DNA from: Lachnospiraceae bacterium
Lineage (GTDB): Bacteria > Bacillota > Clostridia > Lachnospirales > Lachnospiraceae
Assembly: GCA_021200475.1 (NCBI GenBank)
Contig: JAJQGP010000046.1
Location: 1-42,509, forward strand
Direction: 5' to 3'
DNA length: 42,509 bases
Of this stretch, positions 14,501 through 22,335 are shown piece by piece; position 1 is the stretch's first letter; each line of letters opens with the position of its first letter. The translations under genes were made by a program, and so were the position numbers. A model generated the notes under the pieces. That model saw only the letters and a list, made by a program, of their open reading frames with translations. It was not told the origin of the DNA and ran no database searches.

Positions 14501-16200
14501 GACTGCTTGCCGTTTCGCTGTTCTGTAACAATGCTGCTGTTCATGAATACCGTGCAGCGGCTGCCAAGGACCGCCGGCTGCTTCGAAGCAAAGGCGGTCT
14601 TCGCGATCTCCTTCACCGGAATATGCAGGGAAGAAGCAAAGTTCTCCAGAAAAGAACCGCAGCCCGAGGAACAGGCTTCATTGACGACAATATTCGTAAC
14701 AATCCCGTGATCCACCCAGATGGCTTTCATATCCTGACCGCCGATATCCAGAATAAAGGTCGCGTCATCCACATACTTTGCCGCCGCTCTTGCATGCGCA
14801 ACGGTCTCCACCATATGACATTCTGTGCTCCACGCCTTTGAAAAAAGCATCTCACCGTATCCGGTCGACCCGGCTGCAAGAATGGACAGCTCGGCTCCCG
14901 CCGCACGGTAACGATCCCGAATCGCAAGAAGCGCTTTTTTCGCAACCATCAGAGGCTCTCCCTCATTCGGCGAATAAAAAGAATCCAGAATATTCTCCTG
15001 TTCATCCATCAGAACAAATTTCGTCGTTGTACTGCCGGAATCAATGCCCAGATACGCGCGGACCTTCTCCCCTGGCTGCGGCTGATAAGGCGTACACTCT
15101 TTCAGCGTATGGCGTGCCAGAAAACGCTCCTGTTCTTCCTCTGAGGAAAAGTACGGCTTTGAAGGGTCATACGTCCCAACGGCCGCCGTCCCCGCAGAAC
15201 CCCCTGCAGAATCTCCCGGTGCACAGGAATCCGCAGCAGCTGACGTTGCCTGCCCGCCATTCTTCCGGCAGTGAACCTCCGTGGATGGACCGTCCTGCCG
15301 CTGACCGGAGTGAGCGGGCATTTCCAGCCGCTCCCGCAGCTGCCCGGGCGTGTATTCCGACGTGCGGGCGGCAAACATGTTCTCCAGTGACAGTGCCGCA
15401 CCATAAGCAATCATAATCTCCGGCCGTTCCGGGATCAGAGTTTCCTCCGGGGAAAGTCCCAGCCGCTCAGCAAATACTCCGATCAGCCTAGGATTAAAGG
15501 TCAGCGGTCCGCCCTCGAAAACAACCGGTTTCTCAATATCAAGCCCCTGTGTCAGACCGCCGATGGTCTGTTTCGCGATCGCGTGAAATGCCGAGAGCGC
15601 CAGATCCTGCCGGGAAACGCCCTGATTCAGAAGCGGCTGGATATCCGTCTTCGCGTACACACCGCACCGACCGGAAATATCGTAAACACAGCTTCCCTGC
15701 GCCGCGAGTGCATTAAATTCCTCTACAGGCGTCTTCAGAACCTTCGCGATCTCATCAATAAACGCACCGGTACCGCCCGCGCAGCTGCCATTCATACGCA
15801 TATCGCTCACATTCAGCGCGCCGGTCGCCGCGTCCCGATGAAAGAAAATCATCTTCGCGTCCTGACCGCCCAGCTCAATCGCCGTCCCTACCTCCTGATA
15901 ATACACGCGCAGCGCAATCGAATTCGCCACAACCTCCTGTATATAGGGAACTCCCAGGCGTTTCGCAATTTCACCGCCGCCTGAGCCGGTCAGAGCCAGC
16001 CGCAGCACGGCGTCCGGAAAATTCTCCATAAAAGCGTCGAGCGCTAGGCACACACTATGTACCTGCGCCGCGTTATGTCGTCTGTAATCAGAATATAATA
16101 TCTGCTTTGTCTCCGGATCCGTCACAACAATCTTTGTCGTCGTAGACCCTACATCAACACCAACCAGAAATGGCCGGGAACCTGATGCTTTCTTTGGCAT
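11530..16200 (-). CDS. giant 2-hydroxyacyl-CoA dehydratase activase-family protein (BadF x2 + DUF2229)
   Basis: A 1556-residue cytosolic protein. Domain 1 (about 10-290) and domain 2 (about 380-650) are both BadF/BadG/BcrA/BcrD ASKHA ATPases, with phosphate loops VGVDVGSTTTK and GIDSGSTTTK. Activase-type cysteines are retained in MNGSCAGGTGAF plus SGRCGVY and in NEACSSGCGSF plus LGSRCTVF, so one or two [4Fe-4S] clusters are expected. A CPFCTNHC motif follows (about residue 682), then DUF2229 (GITIGIPRVLSFWETMPFW) and a long HgdB-like C-terminal region. Known activases drive ATP-dependent one-electron transfer to dehydratases; the substrate of this fused family is unknown. No dehydratase genes adjoin it. 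Two 24-residue repeats are inserted at about 294-316 and 833-857. The ATG follows AAGGAG at a spacing of about ten. Confidence 0.88.
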   Translation of the reverse strand: MPKKASGSRPFLVGVDVGSTTTKIVVTDPETKQILYSDYRRHNAAQVHSVCLALDAFMENFPDAVLRLALTGSGGGEIAKRLGVPYIQEVVANSIALRVYYQEVGTAIELGGQDAKMIFFHRDAATGALNVSDMRMNGSCAGGTGAFIDEIAKVLKTPVEEFNALAAQGSCVYDISGRCGVYAKTDIQPLLNQGVSRQDLALSAFHAIAKQTIGGLTQGLDIEKPVVFEGGPLTFNPRLIGVFAERLGLSPEETLIPERPEIMIAYGAALSLENMFAARTSEYTPGQLRERLEMPAHSGQRQDGPSTEVHCRKNGGQATSAAADSCAPGDSAGGSAGTAAVGTYDPSKPYFSSEEEQERFLARHTLKECTPYQPQPGEKVRAYLGIDSGSTTTKFVLMDEQENILDSFYSPNEGEPLMVAKKALLAIRDRYRAAGAELSILAAGSTGYGEMLFSKAWSTECHMVETVAHARAAAKYVDDATFILDIGGQDMKAIWVDHGIVTNIVVNEACSSGCGSFLENFASSLHIPVKEIAKTAFASKQPAVLGSRCTVFMNSSIVTEQRNGKQSGDIMAGLCRSIIENVFTKVIRISNLDSLGDTIVVQGGTFQNDAVLCALEQYTGREVTRAPYPGLMGAIGAALLTKEHCAAAEGFARTFIGLDAVEQFSYTQESNSPCPFCTNHCKRTIVRFSNGNSWITNNRCERGEILGDPKDVHVREQLKEKKAEKDRVPNLFRLREELLFREYPYPKVSKEARGITIGIPRVLSFWETMPFWTTFWKSLGFDVRISDKSTRKIYENGLSAVISDTVCFPAKLVHGHIRNLVEKGKNKDGAVETPPHFVRRQDESSKKVRCAKDGSVDRIFMPSITTVHSENTEKTSESMCAVVKGYPIVIRNSDNPEKRWGIPFDAPLFHWHKTTDRNRQLTKYMNETFGIPAEETMQAIAAGDEAQETFSRELKKAGQEIIDQVEKDGSYAVVLASRPYQNDALVNHDLPEMFTSLGIPVLTADSVPGIDKVDLSRSRLDIVNNYHARMLSTAILAAQSEHLEYVQIVSFGCGHDAYLSDEIIRMMKEISGKTPLVLKVDESDIQGPLRIRVRSFVETVEMRRRKKEALRVHELPDPYPVKFTKADRREKILLVPNTSHAFARLMAAAMGSQHHMKAEPLDVGREEAIRLGKQYVHNDICFPAQIVIGEALAALRSGKYDDKDVTIAMAKYVGDCRLTHYSALLRKALDDAGYSHVAIVTNDDVDYHNLHPGYKLSLLASIKIAFCLPMIDELEELLRKIRPYEKVPGSANRAFEAAMDELISGLEKHGLNGARRGFKKGIELMKNIDYDRSHPKPRVLIVGEYLLNFHPGANHDIEDYLEKNGFEIIEAKMTDVIQKTYFYQNAQNKEYHLDRKLTEKAWPATANEVFDFAHNVSDSIACEHPLYERPARLPELVHDSDPIIHHTFDAGEGVLIPGEILHHAKKGCRAFVILQPFGCLPNHVVGRGISKRLKEIYPDAQILPLDYDPDVSFANIENRLQMLIMNAKGDSHAAEIGKVSKEKKHGQHSSRLATAH
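13631..13722. repeat. in-frame palindromic insertion element in the BadF-family gene, copy 2
   Basis: About 75 nt encoding ETPPHFVRRQDESSKKVRCA (residues about 833-857). It is flanked by a 17-nt direct repeat TCCACAG(A/C)ACCGTCCTT at 13631 and 13706, exactly 75 nt apart. Its centre is the perfect palindrome GGACGATTCGTCC (13667-13679). The unit also occurs at 15251-15320 in the same orientation and reading frame. Confidence 0.65.
15251..15320. repeat. in-frame palindromic insertion element in the BadF-family gene, copy 1
   Basis: About 70 nt encoding EMPAHSGQRQDGPSTEVHCR (residues about 294-316), alignable residue by residue with the second copy. Ends are inverted repeats TGCCCGC (15251-15257) and GCGGGCA (15314-15320). 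The core stem GGATGG/CCGTCC differs from GGACGA/TCGTCC of the other copy by compatible changes. Confidence 0.65.
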
Positions 16201-16225
16201 ACCTTCACTGCTCCTTCAATATATA

Positions 16226-16247
16226 GTAAACGACGTAAGTCGTTTAC
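16226..16247 (-). promoter_or_regulatory. leader hairpin of the BadF-family gene
   Basis: A perfect 9-bp stem GTAAACGAC / GTCGTTTAC with a 4-nt loop, in the 5' untranslated region 25 nt before the start codon. No T run follows on the minus strand, so it may affect mRNA stability or translation. The remainder of the 308-nt gap (16201-16508) holds the two divergent promoters and no gene. Confidence 0.4.
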
Positions 16248-16319
16248 CCTGTTTATCCTGTCGTAATCCTGCGATATCTGTTTCCCGTTTCTGACTGGGA
16301 GAAATCGCCCGCTTTATGT

Positions 16320-16347
16320 ATTTTAACATGAGGTAAAACTATGTCAA
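16320..16347 (-). promoter_or_regulatory. sigma-A promoter of the BadF-family gene
   Basis: On the minus strand TTGACA (16347-16342), 16 nt, TAAAAT (16325-16320). Confidence 0.65.
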
Positions 16348-16431
16348 GTGAAAAAACGCTAAATTACTGCACTTGGGCGGCCGTAAAAATTTGGGTTTTT
16401 CCTGACTGCTTCATTTTACCATAACTTTACG

Positions 16432-16460
16432 TTGCTTTTTTCCTTATTCTGTTGTATCAT
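16432..16460 (+). promoter_or_regulatory. sigma-A promoter of the CNNM/CorC gene
   Basis: TTGCTT (16432-16437), 17 nt, TATCAT (16455-16460), with a TG two bases before the -10. It is 48 nt upstream of the start codon. Confidence 0.6.
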
Positions 16461-16508
16461 ACGCTCTAAAGATTAATTTACAGCATTTTAAAAAAGGGAG
16501 ATGATCTT

Positions 16509-17828
16509 TTGGCATCGGATGACGCCAGTGGGCTACTATTGATTATTTTACTTATTTTACTTATTTTATTCTTTTTATCCGCGTTCTTTTCTTCCGCGGA
16601 AACTGCTCTGACGACCGCAAACCGGATTCGTCTGCAGTCGCTTGCGGATGAAGGAGATAAGCGTGCTCTTACTGTTCTCAAAACGGTGGAAAACCGTTCT
16701 AAGCTTCTGAGTACCCTTTTGATTGGAAATAACCTTGTGAATAACTTTCTCTCTGCACTGACCGCATCCCTGGCCATTAAACTGGTGGGAGACGGTTCCG
16801 TCAGCATCGCAACCGCTGTCCTTACGATTCTGATCCTGATTTTTGGAGAGATCACACCGAAGACCATTGCTTCCAATTACCCGGAAAAGCTGGCTTTATT
16901 GTATTGCCCGGTCATCAGCGTACTGATGAAGCTGCTGACGCCGGTGATTTTCATTATCAATTCCGTCTGCAGTCTGCTGCTTTTGCCATTTCACATTGAT
17001 CTGAACGGTTCCATGGAACCGGTAACAGAGCAGGAGCTGCGTACGTTTGTTGATGTCAGCCACCAGGAAGGTGTAATTGAAAAAGAAGAGCGCGAGATGA
17101 TCTACAATGTTGTAGATTTCGGCGATTCTCTGGTCAAGGATGTCATGGTTCCCCGCTCAGAGGTAGTCATGATCAGCGACACAGATACCTACGATGAGAT
17201 TAAGCAGACATTTCGCAGTGAAAAATATTCACGGCTTCCTGTTTACCATGAGGATCCATCCCACGTCATTGGTATCCTGAACATAAAAAAATTTTTCTGC
17301 TACGACGGCGGATGGGACTTTTCTCTGGAAGAAGCCATGTATAAGCCCCATTTTTCCTACGAATTCAAAAAGACAGCCGATCTGCTGGATTCCATGCGGG
17401 AGGATTCCGCCAGCCTGTCGGTGGTACTGGACGAATATGGAGAAACCGTCGGCATCGTTTCTCTCGAAGACCTGCTCGAAGAGATCGTCGGAGATATCCG
17501 GGACGAATACGACGAGGATGAGGCAAACCAGATCCGTAAAATATCCGACCGCGAATATCAGATCGAAGGATCGGTCAAGCTGGATGATATCAACGATACG
17601 CTTGGCCTGTCTCTGGAGTCCGAGGCCTGTGACTCGATCGGCGGCCTGGTCATCGAGCTGCTCGATGATCTTCCGGAAGAGCAGGATGCGGTCACCATGG
17701 AGAATGGCACACAGCTTCTGGTTCTGAAAATGGAGGAGAATAAGATTGAACTTGTAGAACTGCTGCTGCCGGAATCTGCGTCAGGAAAGACCGAAGAAGA
17801 AGCATCTGCCGCATGTGATATCGGATAG
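16509..17828 (+). CDS. CNNM-type membrane protein with CBS pair and CorC domain
   Basis: 439 residues. An N-terminal CNNM (DUF21) domain of about three to four membrane helices occupies residues 10-180, with the family ETALTTANRIRLQSL and FGEITPKTIASNYPE blocks. Two CBS domains (about 200-325) include VMVPRSEVVMISDTDTYDEI and VVLDEYGETVGIVSLEDLLEEIVGDI. A C-terminal CorC/HlyC domain follows (REYQIEGSVKLDDIND). Members are old 'hemolysin' annotations; related proteins export Mg2+ or Na+ and adenine nucleotides bind the CBS pair. The start is TTG, chosen because GGGAG lies eight nt upstream and no ATG fits. It is monocistronic with promoter and terminator, convergent with trkH. Transported ion inferred only. 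Confidence 0.92.
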   Translation: MASDDASGLLLIILLILLILFFLSAFFSSAETALTTANRIRLQSLADEGDKRALTVLKTVENRSKLLSTLLIGNNLVNNFLSALTASLAIKLVGDGSVSIATAVLTILILIFGEITPKTIASNYPEKLALLYCPVISVLMKLLTPVIFIINSVCSLLLLPFHIDLNGSMEPVTEQELRTFVDVSHQEGVIEKEEREMIYNVVDFGDSLVKDVMVPRSEVVMISDTDTYDEIKQTFRSEKYSRLPVYHEDPSHVIGILNIKKFFCYDGGWDFSLEEAMYKPHFSYEFKKTADLLDSMREDSASLSVVLDEYGETVGIVSLEDLLEEIVGDIRDEYDEDEANQIRKISDREYQIEGSVKLDDINDTLGLSLESEACDSIGGLVIELLDDLPEEQDAVTMENGTQLLVLKMEENKIELVELLLPESASGKTEEEASAACDIG

Positions 17829-17858
17829 GGAACGTACCCGCCCCTGTGCACGAACAGC

Positions 17859-17899
17859 AAAACTGCCGTCAGTCCATTCAGGACCGGCGGCAGTTTTTT
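17859..17899. terminator. bidirectional intrinsic terminator
   Basis: AAAACTGCCG (17859-17868) pairs with CGGCAGTTTT (17888-17897) and is followed by TT on the plus strand. A-rich and T-rich flanks on both sides let it serve the CorC-type gene and the converging trkH. Confidence 0.85.
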
Positions 17900-17906
17900 C
17901 CATTTA

Positions 17907-19343
17907 TCATTTTCTCCACGTTCCCCGCGAGAACAGAATCAGCATCGGATACAGTTCCAGACGTCCCGCCAGCATATCGAAAATCATTACCAGCTTCGAG
18001 AGATACGAAAACCCGCCAAAGTTTCCGGTCGGCCCGACCACCTCCAGGCCAGGGCCGATGTTGTTCAGGGTTGCCGCTACCGCGGTGAAATTCGTTGTAA
18101 AATCATAATTGTCAATCGAAACAACCAGAAGCGACAGCGCGAACACCGCTGCATAGGCAACCAGAAATACATTCACAGAGCGCACGGTAGACTGCTCAAT
18201 CACGTGCCCGTCAATCTTCTGCTTCCGAACATGATGAGGATGTACAATCACATCAAGCTCATTTCGGATCGAGCGGACCAGAATCATAATACGCTGCACC
18301 TTAATGCCGCCGCCCGTGCTGCCCGCACACGCGCCAATGCACATCAGAAGCATCAGAATCGTCTTGGAAAGCGACGGCCACTGGTCAAAATCCGTGGTAG
18401 CGAAGCCGGTAGTCGTAATGATTGTCGCCACCTGAAACGCCGCCTGCTGGATGGTCTCCAGCACACCGTCAAACATCCCATAGATGTTGACCGAAATCAG
18501 CACAACCGAAGTCAGAATAATCAGCAGGTAAATCCGCACCTCTGTCATCCCGAACGCGGCCTTCCACTTCTTTTTCCAGAGCAGATAGTAAAAGCTGAAA
18601 TTCACACCGAACAGAATCATGAACACCGTTGTCACAATCTGCAGATATGTATTATAGCTCGCCATGCTGTCATTCCGGATCCCGAAGCCGCCTGTGCCAG
18701 CCGTGCCAAATACGGTAATCAGGGAATCAAACAGCGGCATGCCGCCTAGCAGTAAAAGAACCAGCATGAGCAGACTCAGAGCCACATACATGCGATATAA
18801 AAGCCCTGCGGTCCCCTTTACCTTCGGTACCAGCTTGCCCACCGAAGGTCCCGTGCTCTCTGCTTTCATCATATACATATTGCCGCCGCCCGCCAGCGGA
18901 AGAATCGACATGATAAAGACCAGTACGCCCATACCGCCGATCCAGTGCGTAAAGCTGCGCCAGAACAGCAGACAGTGGGGCAGGGATTCCACATCTGAGA
19001 GAATGGTAGAACCAGTGGTTGTAAAACCCGATACCGTCTCAAACAGCGCGTCAATATAGTTCGGGATCGCTCCCGCAATCACAAACGGCAGCGCGCCAAA
19101 CGCGCTGAGTACAATCCAGCACAGAGATACCGTCAGGAATCCCTCCCGGGCGTGCATTTTCTTTTTCTCGGGGCCTTTCAGCGACAAAAGAAGTCCCGCC
19201 GCCACGCAAAAGCCCATCCCGGAAAGCAAAGCAAAGCCTTCCTGCTCCCGGTAAATCAGGGCAATTACCAGAGCCGGAAGCATCAGTCCGGCCTCCAGAA
19301 TCAAGACCCATCCAAGTATGTATCGGATTAATTTATAATTCAT
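17907..19343 (-). CDS. trkH: TrkH-family potassium uptake membrane subunit
   Basis: 478 residues, about ten hydrophobic segments, the normal size of TrkH/KtrB. It forms the K+ translocating channel in the membrane and is gated by the cytosolic TrkA ring. The four pore-loop repeats with their filter glycines are visible: VSGFTTTGSTI, FGTAGTGGFGI, ITTTGFATTD and TLNNIGPGLE. The first helix pair starts at MNYKLIRYILGWVLILEAG. The start is the first ATG, with AGAGGA about eleven nt upstream. The trkA gene is 103 nt upstream on the same strand, and a 62-bp palindromic repeat lies between them. Expression as a trkA-trkH unit is likely. Na+ coupling cannot be judged. Confidence 0.93.
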   Translation of the reverse strand: MNYKLIRYILGWVLILEAGLMLPALVIALIYREQEGFALLSGMGFCVAAGLLLSLKGPEKKKMHAREGFLTVSLCWIVLSAFGALPFVIAGAIPNYIDALFETVSGFTTTGSTILSDVESLPHCLLFWRSFTHWIGGMGVLVFIMSILPLAGGGNMYMMKAESTGPSVGKLVPKVKGTAGLLYRMYVALSLLMLVLLLLGGMPLFDSLITVFGTAGTGGFGIRNDSMASYNTYLQIVTTVFMILFGVNFSFYYLLWKKKWKAAFGMTEVRIYLLIILTSVVLISVNIYGMFDGVLETIQQAAFQVATIITTTGFATTDFDQWPSLSKTILMLLMCIGACAGSTGGGIKVQRIMILVRSIRNELDVIVHPHHVRKQKIDGHVIEQSTVRSVNVFLVAYAAVFALSLLVVSIDNYDFTTNFTAVAATLNNIGPGLEVVGPTGNFGGFSYLSKLVMIFDMLAGRLELYPMLILFSRGTWRK

Positions 19344-19365
19344 ATCTGTACTGTCCTCTTCGGTT

Positions 19366-19427
19366 GTTACAGGTCACACCATAGTCAGATTTACCTTATG
19401 TCAACCACTATAGGTGTGACCTATAAC
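19366..19427. repeat. 62-bp palindromic element, family D, copy 1
   Basis: 15-bp terminal inverted repeats GTTACAGGTCACACC (19366-19380) and GGTGTGACCTATAAC (19413-19427) with one difference. The AT-rich interior contains TTACCTTATGTCAACCAC. A second copy is at 32139-32199 in the opposite orientation, with a similar interior. It sits between trkA and trkH. Confidence 0.8.
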
Positions 19428-19446
19428 GGCAGCATCCACGTTCGTT

Positions 19447-20805
19447 CTACTCCAGGATATCCTCAATATCTCCGAGTCCTTTCTCCTGCGTGACAATGAT
19501 CACACTGTCGCCGGCCTGCATCTGATCGGCGCCTCGCGGAATAATGTTTTTCCCCTGGCGGTAAATGCAGGCCACCAGAATTCCCTTGCGGATCGGAAGA
19601 TCCTGCAAAGTGGTATCTGTCACGCGTGATTTCGAACGGATGATGAATTCCAGCGCCTCCGCCTTCCCGTCGATGATCTTATGCAGCGTCTCCACATTGC
19701 TTCCAAATGTGTTTTTCATGGAACGCGCATAGCGAATAATCATCTCCGCCGTGATATCCTTCGGATGGACGATTGTATCCAAGTCCAGCTCCCGGATCAC
19801 CTCGTCAAAAGCAATCCGGTTGATTTTCGTGACGATTTTTCTCTGTCCCTCGATTTTCTTCGCATACAGAGATATCAGAATATTTTCTTCATCAATATTC
19901 GTCAGAGCCGCAAATCCTTCGTACTGTTCCAGTCCCTCTTCCAGCAGCAGCTCCTTATCCGTACCGTCTCCATGGACGATCGTCGCTTTGGGAAGCATCT
20001 CGCTGAGAGCCTCACAGCGCTCATAGCTTTTCTCAATAATCTTGACCCGGATCCCGACCGCCTGTAGCAGCACGGTCAGATAGTAAGCCAGCGGACTGCC
20101 GCCGACAATCATAATATTTTTCACCTGATTGGAAAGAATTCCCACCTGACGGAAAAACTGATTTGCATCCGTGCTTCCCGCTACAATCGCGATCTGATCC
20201 TTCTCCCGCAGTACGGTATTGCCATCCGGAATAATCAGCTCCTCCCCCCGCTCAATTGCGCAGATCAGGATATTGCTGTGAATCTTGCGGGGCAAATCCG
20301 CAATCCGCAGTCCGTCCAGCACCGATCCCTCCCGAAGGCGGAACTTCAGGATATCCACGCGGTTCTTTGCAAACGAGTCCACATCAATCGCGGACGGGAA
20401 TTTCAGGTTCCGCGCAATCTCCAGCGCAGCCGCCATATCCGGGTTGATAATCATGGAGATGTGAAACTTATCCCGGATAAAACCAATCTCCGAATGATAT
20501 TCCGGATTTCGCACCCGTGCGATGGAATGACATTTGCCACCGTCTTCTGCCAGCAGACAGCAGAGCAGGTTGATCTCATCGGACCCCGTGACTGCGATCA
20601 GCAGATCAGCGGTCTCAATCCCGGCTTCCACCTGTGTTGAATGGCTCGCGCCATTTCCTGTGATCCCCATCAGGTCATACTGACCCGATATATCCTCCAC
20701 GAGGTCTTCCTTTTTGTCTATGACCGTGACATCATTTTCCTCGTCGCAGAGCTCTGCGGCCAGAGCCGTACCCACCTTGCCCAGACCTATAATAATGATC
20801 TTCAT
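19447..20805 (-). CDS. trkA: TrkA potassium uptake regulatory protein
   Basis: 452 residues built from two RCK modules, the full TrkA form. Each has a Rossmann nucleotide-binding half (MKIIIIGLGKVGTALA at the start; NIMIVGGSPLAYYLTVLLQ near residue 228) and a C-terminal TrkA_C half (about 135-220 and 365-450). The first half has the acidic residue after strand 2 (VTVIDKK) typical for NAD(H). TrkA rings on the cytosolic face gate TrkH in response to NAD(H) or ATP/ADP. It is the promoter-proximal gene of the trkA-trkH pair. The start ATG has GAAGG very close and GGGAG further up, so initiation may be weak. Identification is secure. Confidence 0.94.
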   Translation of the reverse strand: MKIIIIGLGKVGTALAAELCDEENDVTVIDKKEDLVEDISGQYDLMGITGNGASHSTQVEAGIETADLLIAVTGSDEINLLCCLLAEDGGKCHSIARVRNPEYHSEIGFIRDKFHISMIINPDMAAALEIARNLKFPSAIDVDSFAKNRVDILKFRLREGSVLDGLRIADLPRKIHSNILICAIERGEELIIPDGNTVLREKDQIAIVAGSTDANQFFRQVGILSNQVKNIMIVGGSPLAYYLTVLLQAVGIRVKIIEKSYERCEALSEMLPKATIVHGDGTDKELLLEEGLEQYEGFAALTNIDEENILISLYAKKIEGQRKIVTKINRIAFDEVIRELDLDTIVHPKDITAEMIIRYARSMKNTFGSNVETLHKIIDGKAEALEFIIRSKSRVTDTTLQDLPIRKGILVACIYRQGKNIIPRGADQMQAGDSVIIVTQEKGLGDIEDILE

Positions 20806-20883
20806 CCTTCTTATCTCTCCCGTAAAAAATTACCCGTACTGTTCCGTACCTTTCCAGCTGCGCAAATTCCCGACCGCCGTTTT

Positions 20884-22101
20884 TCAAAGACATTCTTTGC
20901 CAAGTTTTGCAAACTCCGGCAGGGAATTCACGATCGTATCGTAGGATACGCAATACGCCAGACGTACATAACCCGGACAGGCAAATGAGCTGCCCGGCAC
21001 AATCAGAATATGGTATTTTTTCGCCGCATTCACAAACGCGGTCTCGGCAGCGACGGCATCTGCTTCACCGCCCGCAGTCTTTGCAGCCGGCACCTTCAGC
21101 CATAAATAGAACGCGCCCTGTGGGCGGACACAGGTAAAGCCAAGCCCGGTCAGTCCCTCATAAAGGGTCTTGCGATTCCTGTCATAGAACGCGAGATCCG
21201 CCTGGCAGTCCACGCATCTGCCAACTGCCAGCTGAATCAGAGACGGCGCATTCACACAGCCGCTGATGCGGTTCGCGATCGTCGCGGCATCAATTGTCAG
21301 GGCACTCTCTTCCACTTCATCCGGAATCAGCACATAACCGATGCGCTCTCCCGGAAGAGAGAGAGATTTACTATAAGAATAAACCACAATCGTATTGTCA
21401 TAATATTTTGTCACAAACGGAACCGTCGCCCCGTCAAACACCAGCTCCCGGTAAGGTTCGTCGGAAATCAGATAAATCGCGTGTCCGTACTCCTTCTGCT
21501 TTTCCCCGAGAATCGCCGCCAGTGCCCCGATCGTCTCTTCTGAATAAACCACACCGGTCGGATTATTCGGATTATTGATAATCACCGCCTTTGTCTTTGC
21601 GGTGATCTTAGCCCGGAATGCCTCCTGGTTGATCTGAAAGGTTTCCGGGTCCGGATCTGCCGTTATCAGCACACCGTCGTAATTCGTCACATACGCGCGA
21701 TACTCCAGAAAATATGGTGCAAACGTGATCACCTCATCTCCGGGGTTCAGCAATGTCTTCAGCGCAACATTCAGGCCGCTCCCGGCCCCTACTGTCATGA
21801 TCAGATTCCGCCCGCCGAATTTCGTGCCAAACCGCTGGTTCAGATTCTCTGCGATCGCCTCGCGCACTTCCGGATAACCTGCATTACTCATGTAGCCATG
21901 TACAAAAAGCGGGTCCTCCTCATCCAGAATATCCTTAATCGCCTGATTTACCCGCTGCGGCGCCGGTACATTCGGATTCCCCAGACTGAAATCATAGACC
22001 TGATCCGCACCGTAAAGCTCCGCCATTTTCTTTCCTTCCTCAAACATCATGCGGATCGCGGAATTGTTTGCGAGGAAAGGACGCATTTTTTCTGAAATCA
22101 T
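20884..22101 (-). CDS. class I/II PLP-dependent aminotransferase
   Basis: 405 residues, fold-type I aminotransferase. It transfers an amino group between an amino acid and a 2-oxo acid via pyridoxal phosphate. Seen: FSLGNPNVPAPQ near the N-terminus, the glycine-rich cofactor loop TVGAGSGLNVALKTLL, NNPNNPTGVVYSEE, YLISDEPYRELVF (Asp for the PLP nitrogen), the Schiff-base Lys in VYSYSKSLSLPGERIGY, and the substrate-carboxylate Arg in CPGYVRLAYC. The ATG at 22101 (GGGGG nine nt upstream) is chosen; an in-frame extension of 52 codons would run through a palindromic repeat and aligns with nothing. It is separated from spoVAB by 234 nt with its own promoter. Substrate could be aspartate or aromatic amino acids. 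Confidence 0.93.
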   Translation of the reverse strand: MISEKMRPFLANNSAIRMMFEEGKKMAELYGADQVYDFSLGNPNVPAPQRVNQAIKDILDEEDPLFVHGYMSNAGYPEVREAIAENLNQRFGTKFGGRNLIMTVGAGSGLNVALKTLLNPGDEVITFAPYFLEYRAYVTNYDGVLITADPDPETFQINQEAFRAKITAKTKAVIINNPNNPTGVVYSEETIGALAAILGEKQKEYGHAIYLISDEPYRELVFDGATVPFVTKYYDNTIVVYSYSKSLSLPGERIGYVLIPDEVEESALTIDAATIANRISGCVNAPSLIQLAVGRCVDCQADLAFYDRNRKTLYEGLTGLGFTCVRPQGAFYLWLKVPAAKTAGGEADAVAAETAFVNAAKKYHILIVPGSSFACPGYVRLAYCVSYDTIVNSLPEFAKLGKECL

Positions 22102-22137
22102 TTGTAATATCCCCCTGTAAATTCGTAACTCTGTTCC

Positions 22138-22250
22138 GAACAGCATCTGGCCAGCAAAATCGCTTCGCGAGGAGCCAGATGCCTGCAACCTCTGCGTTTT
22201 CGCCTCCGACTGCACTGCAAGTACGTGGTCGGGCGTAAACAGTAACGATG
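22138..22250. repeat. intergenic palindromic repeat, family B, copy 1
   Basis: About 113 bp made of two hairpins. The first is GCATCTGGC (22143-22151) with GCCAGATGC (22174-22182) around ATCGCTTCGCGAGG. The second is CGCCTCCGAC with GTGGTCGGGCG, then CAGTAAC. It aligns with the reverse complement of 32031-32138, where the first stem reads GCATCCGGC/GCCGGATGC, a compensated base-pair change. It lies in the leader of the aminotransferase gene. Confidence 0.7.
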
Positions 22251-22267
22251 CCTTCAACTTCGGCTAT

Positions 22268-22296
22268 ACTTTACTACAACCCTACCTCCTTTTCAA
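22268..22296 (-). promoter_or_regulatory. promoter of the aminotransferase gene
   Basis: On the minus strand TTGAAA (22296-22291), 17 nt, TAAAGT (22273-22268). Transcripts would carry the family B repeat in their leader of about 160 nt. Confidence 0.5.
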
Positions 22297-22335
22297 GCCT
22301 ATTTTCCCGAAAATCCATTTTAATACCTTCCTTCT

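Noticed and set aside
22102-22257. N-terminal extension of the aminotransferase to 22257
   Set aside because: It would translate the family B palindrome, has no ribosome binding site, and the family starts at the ATG at 22101.
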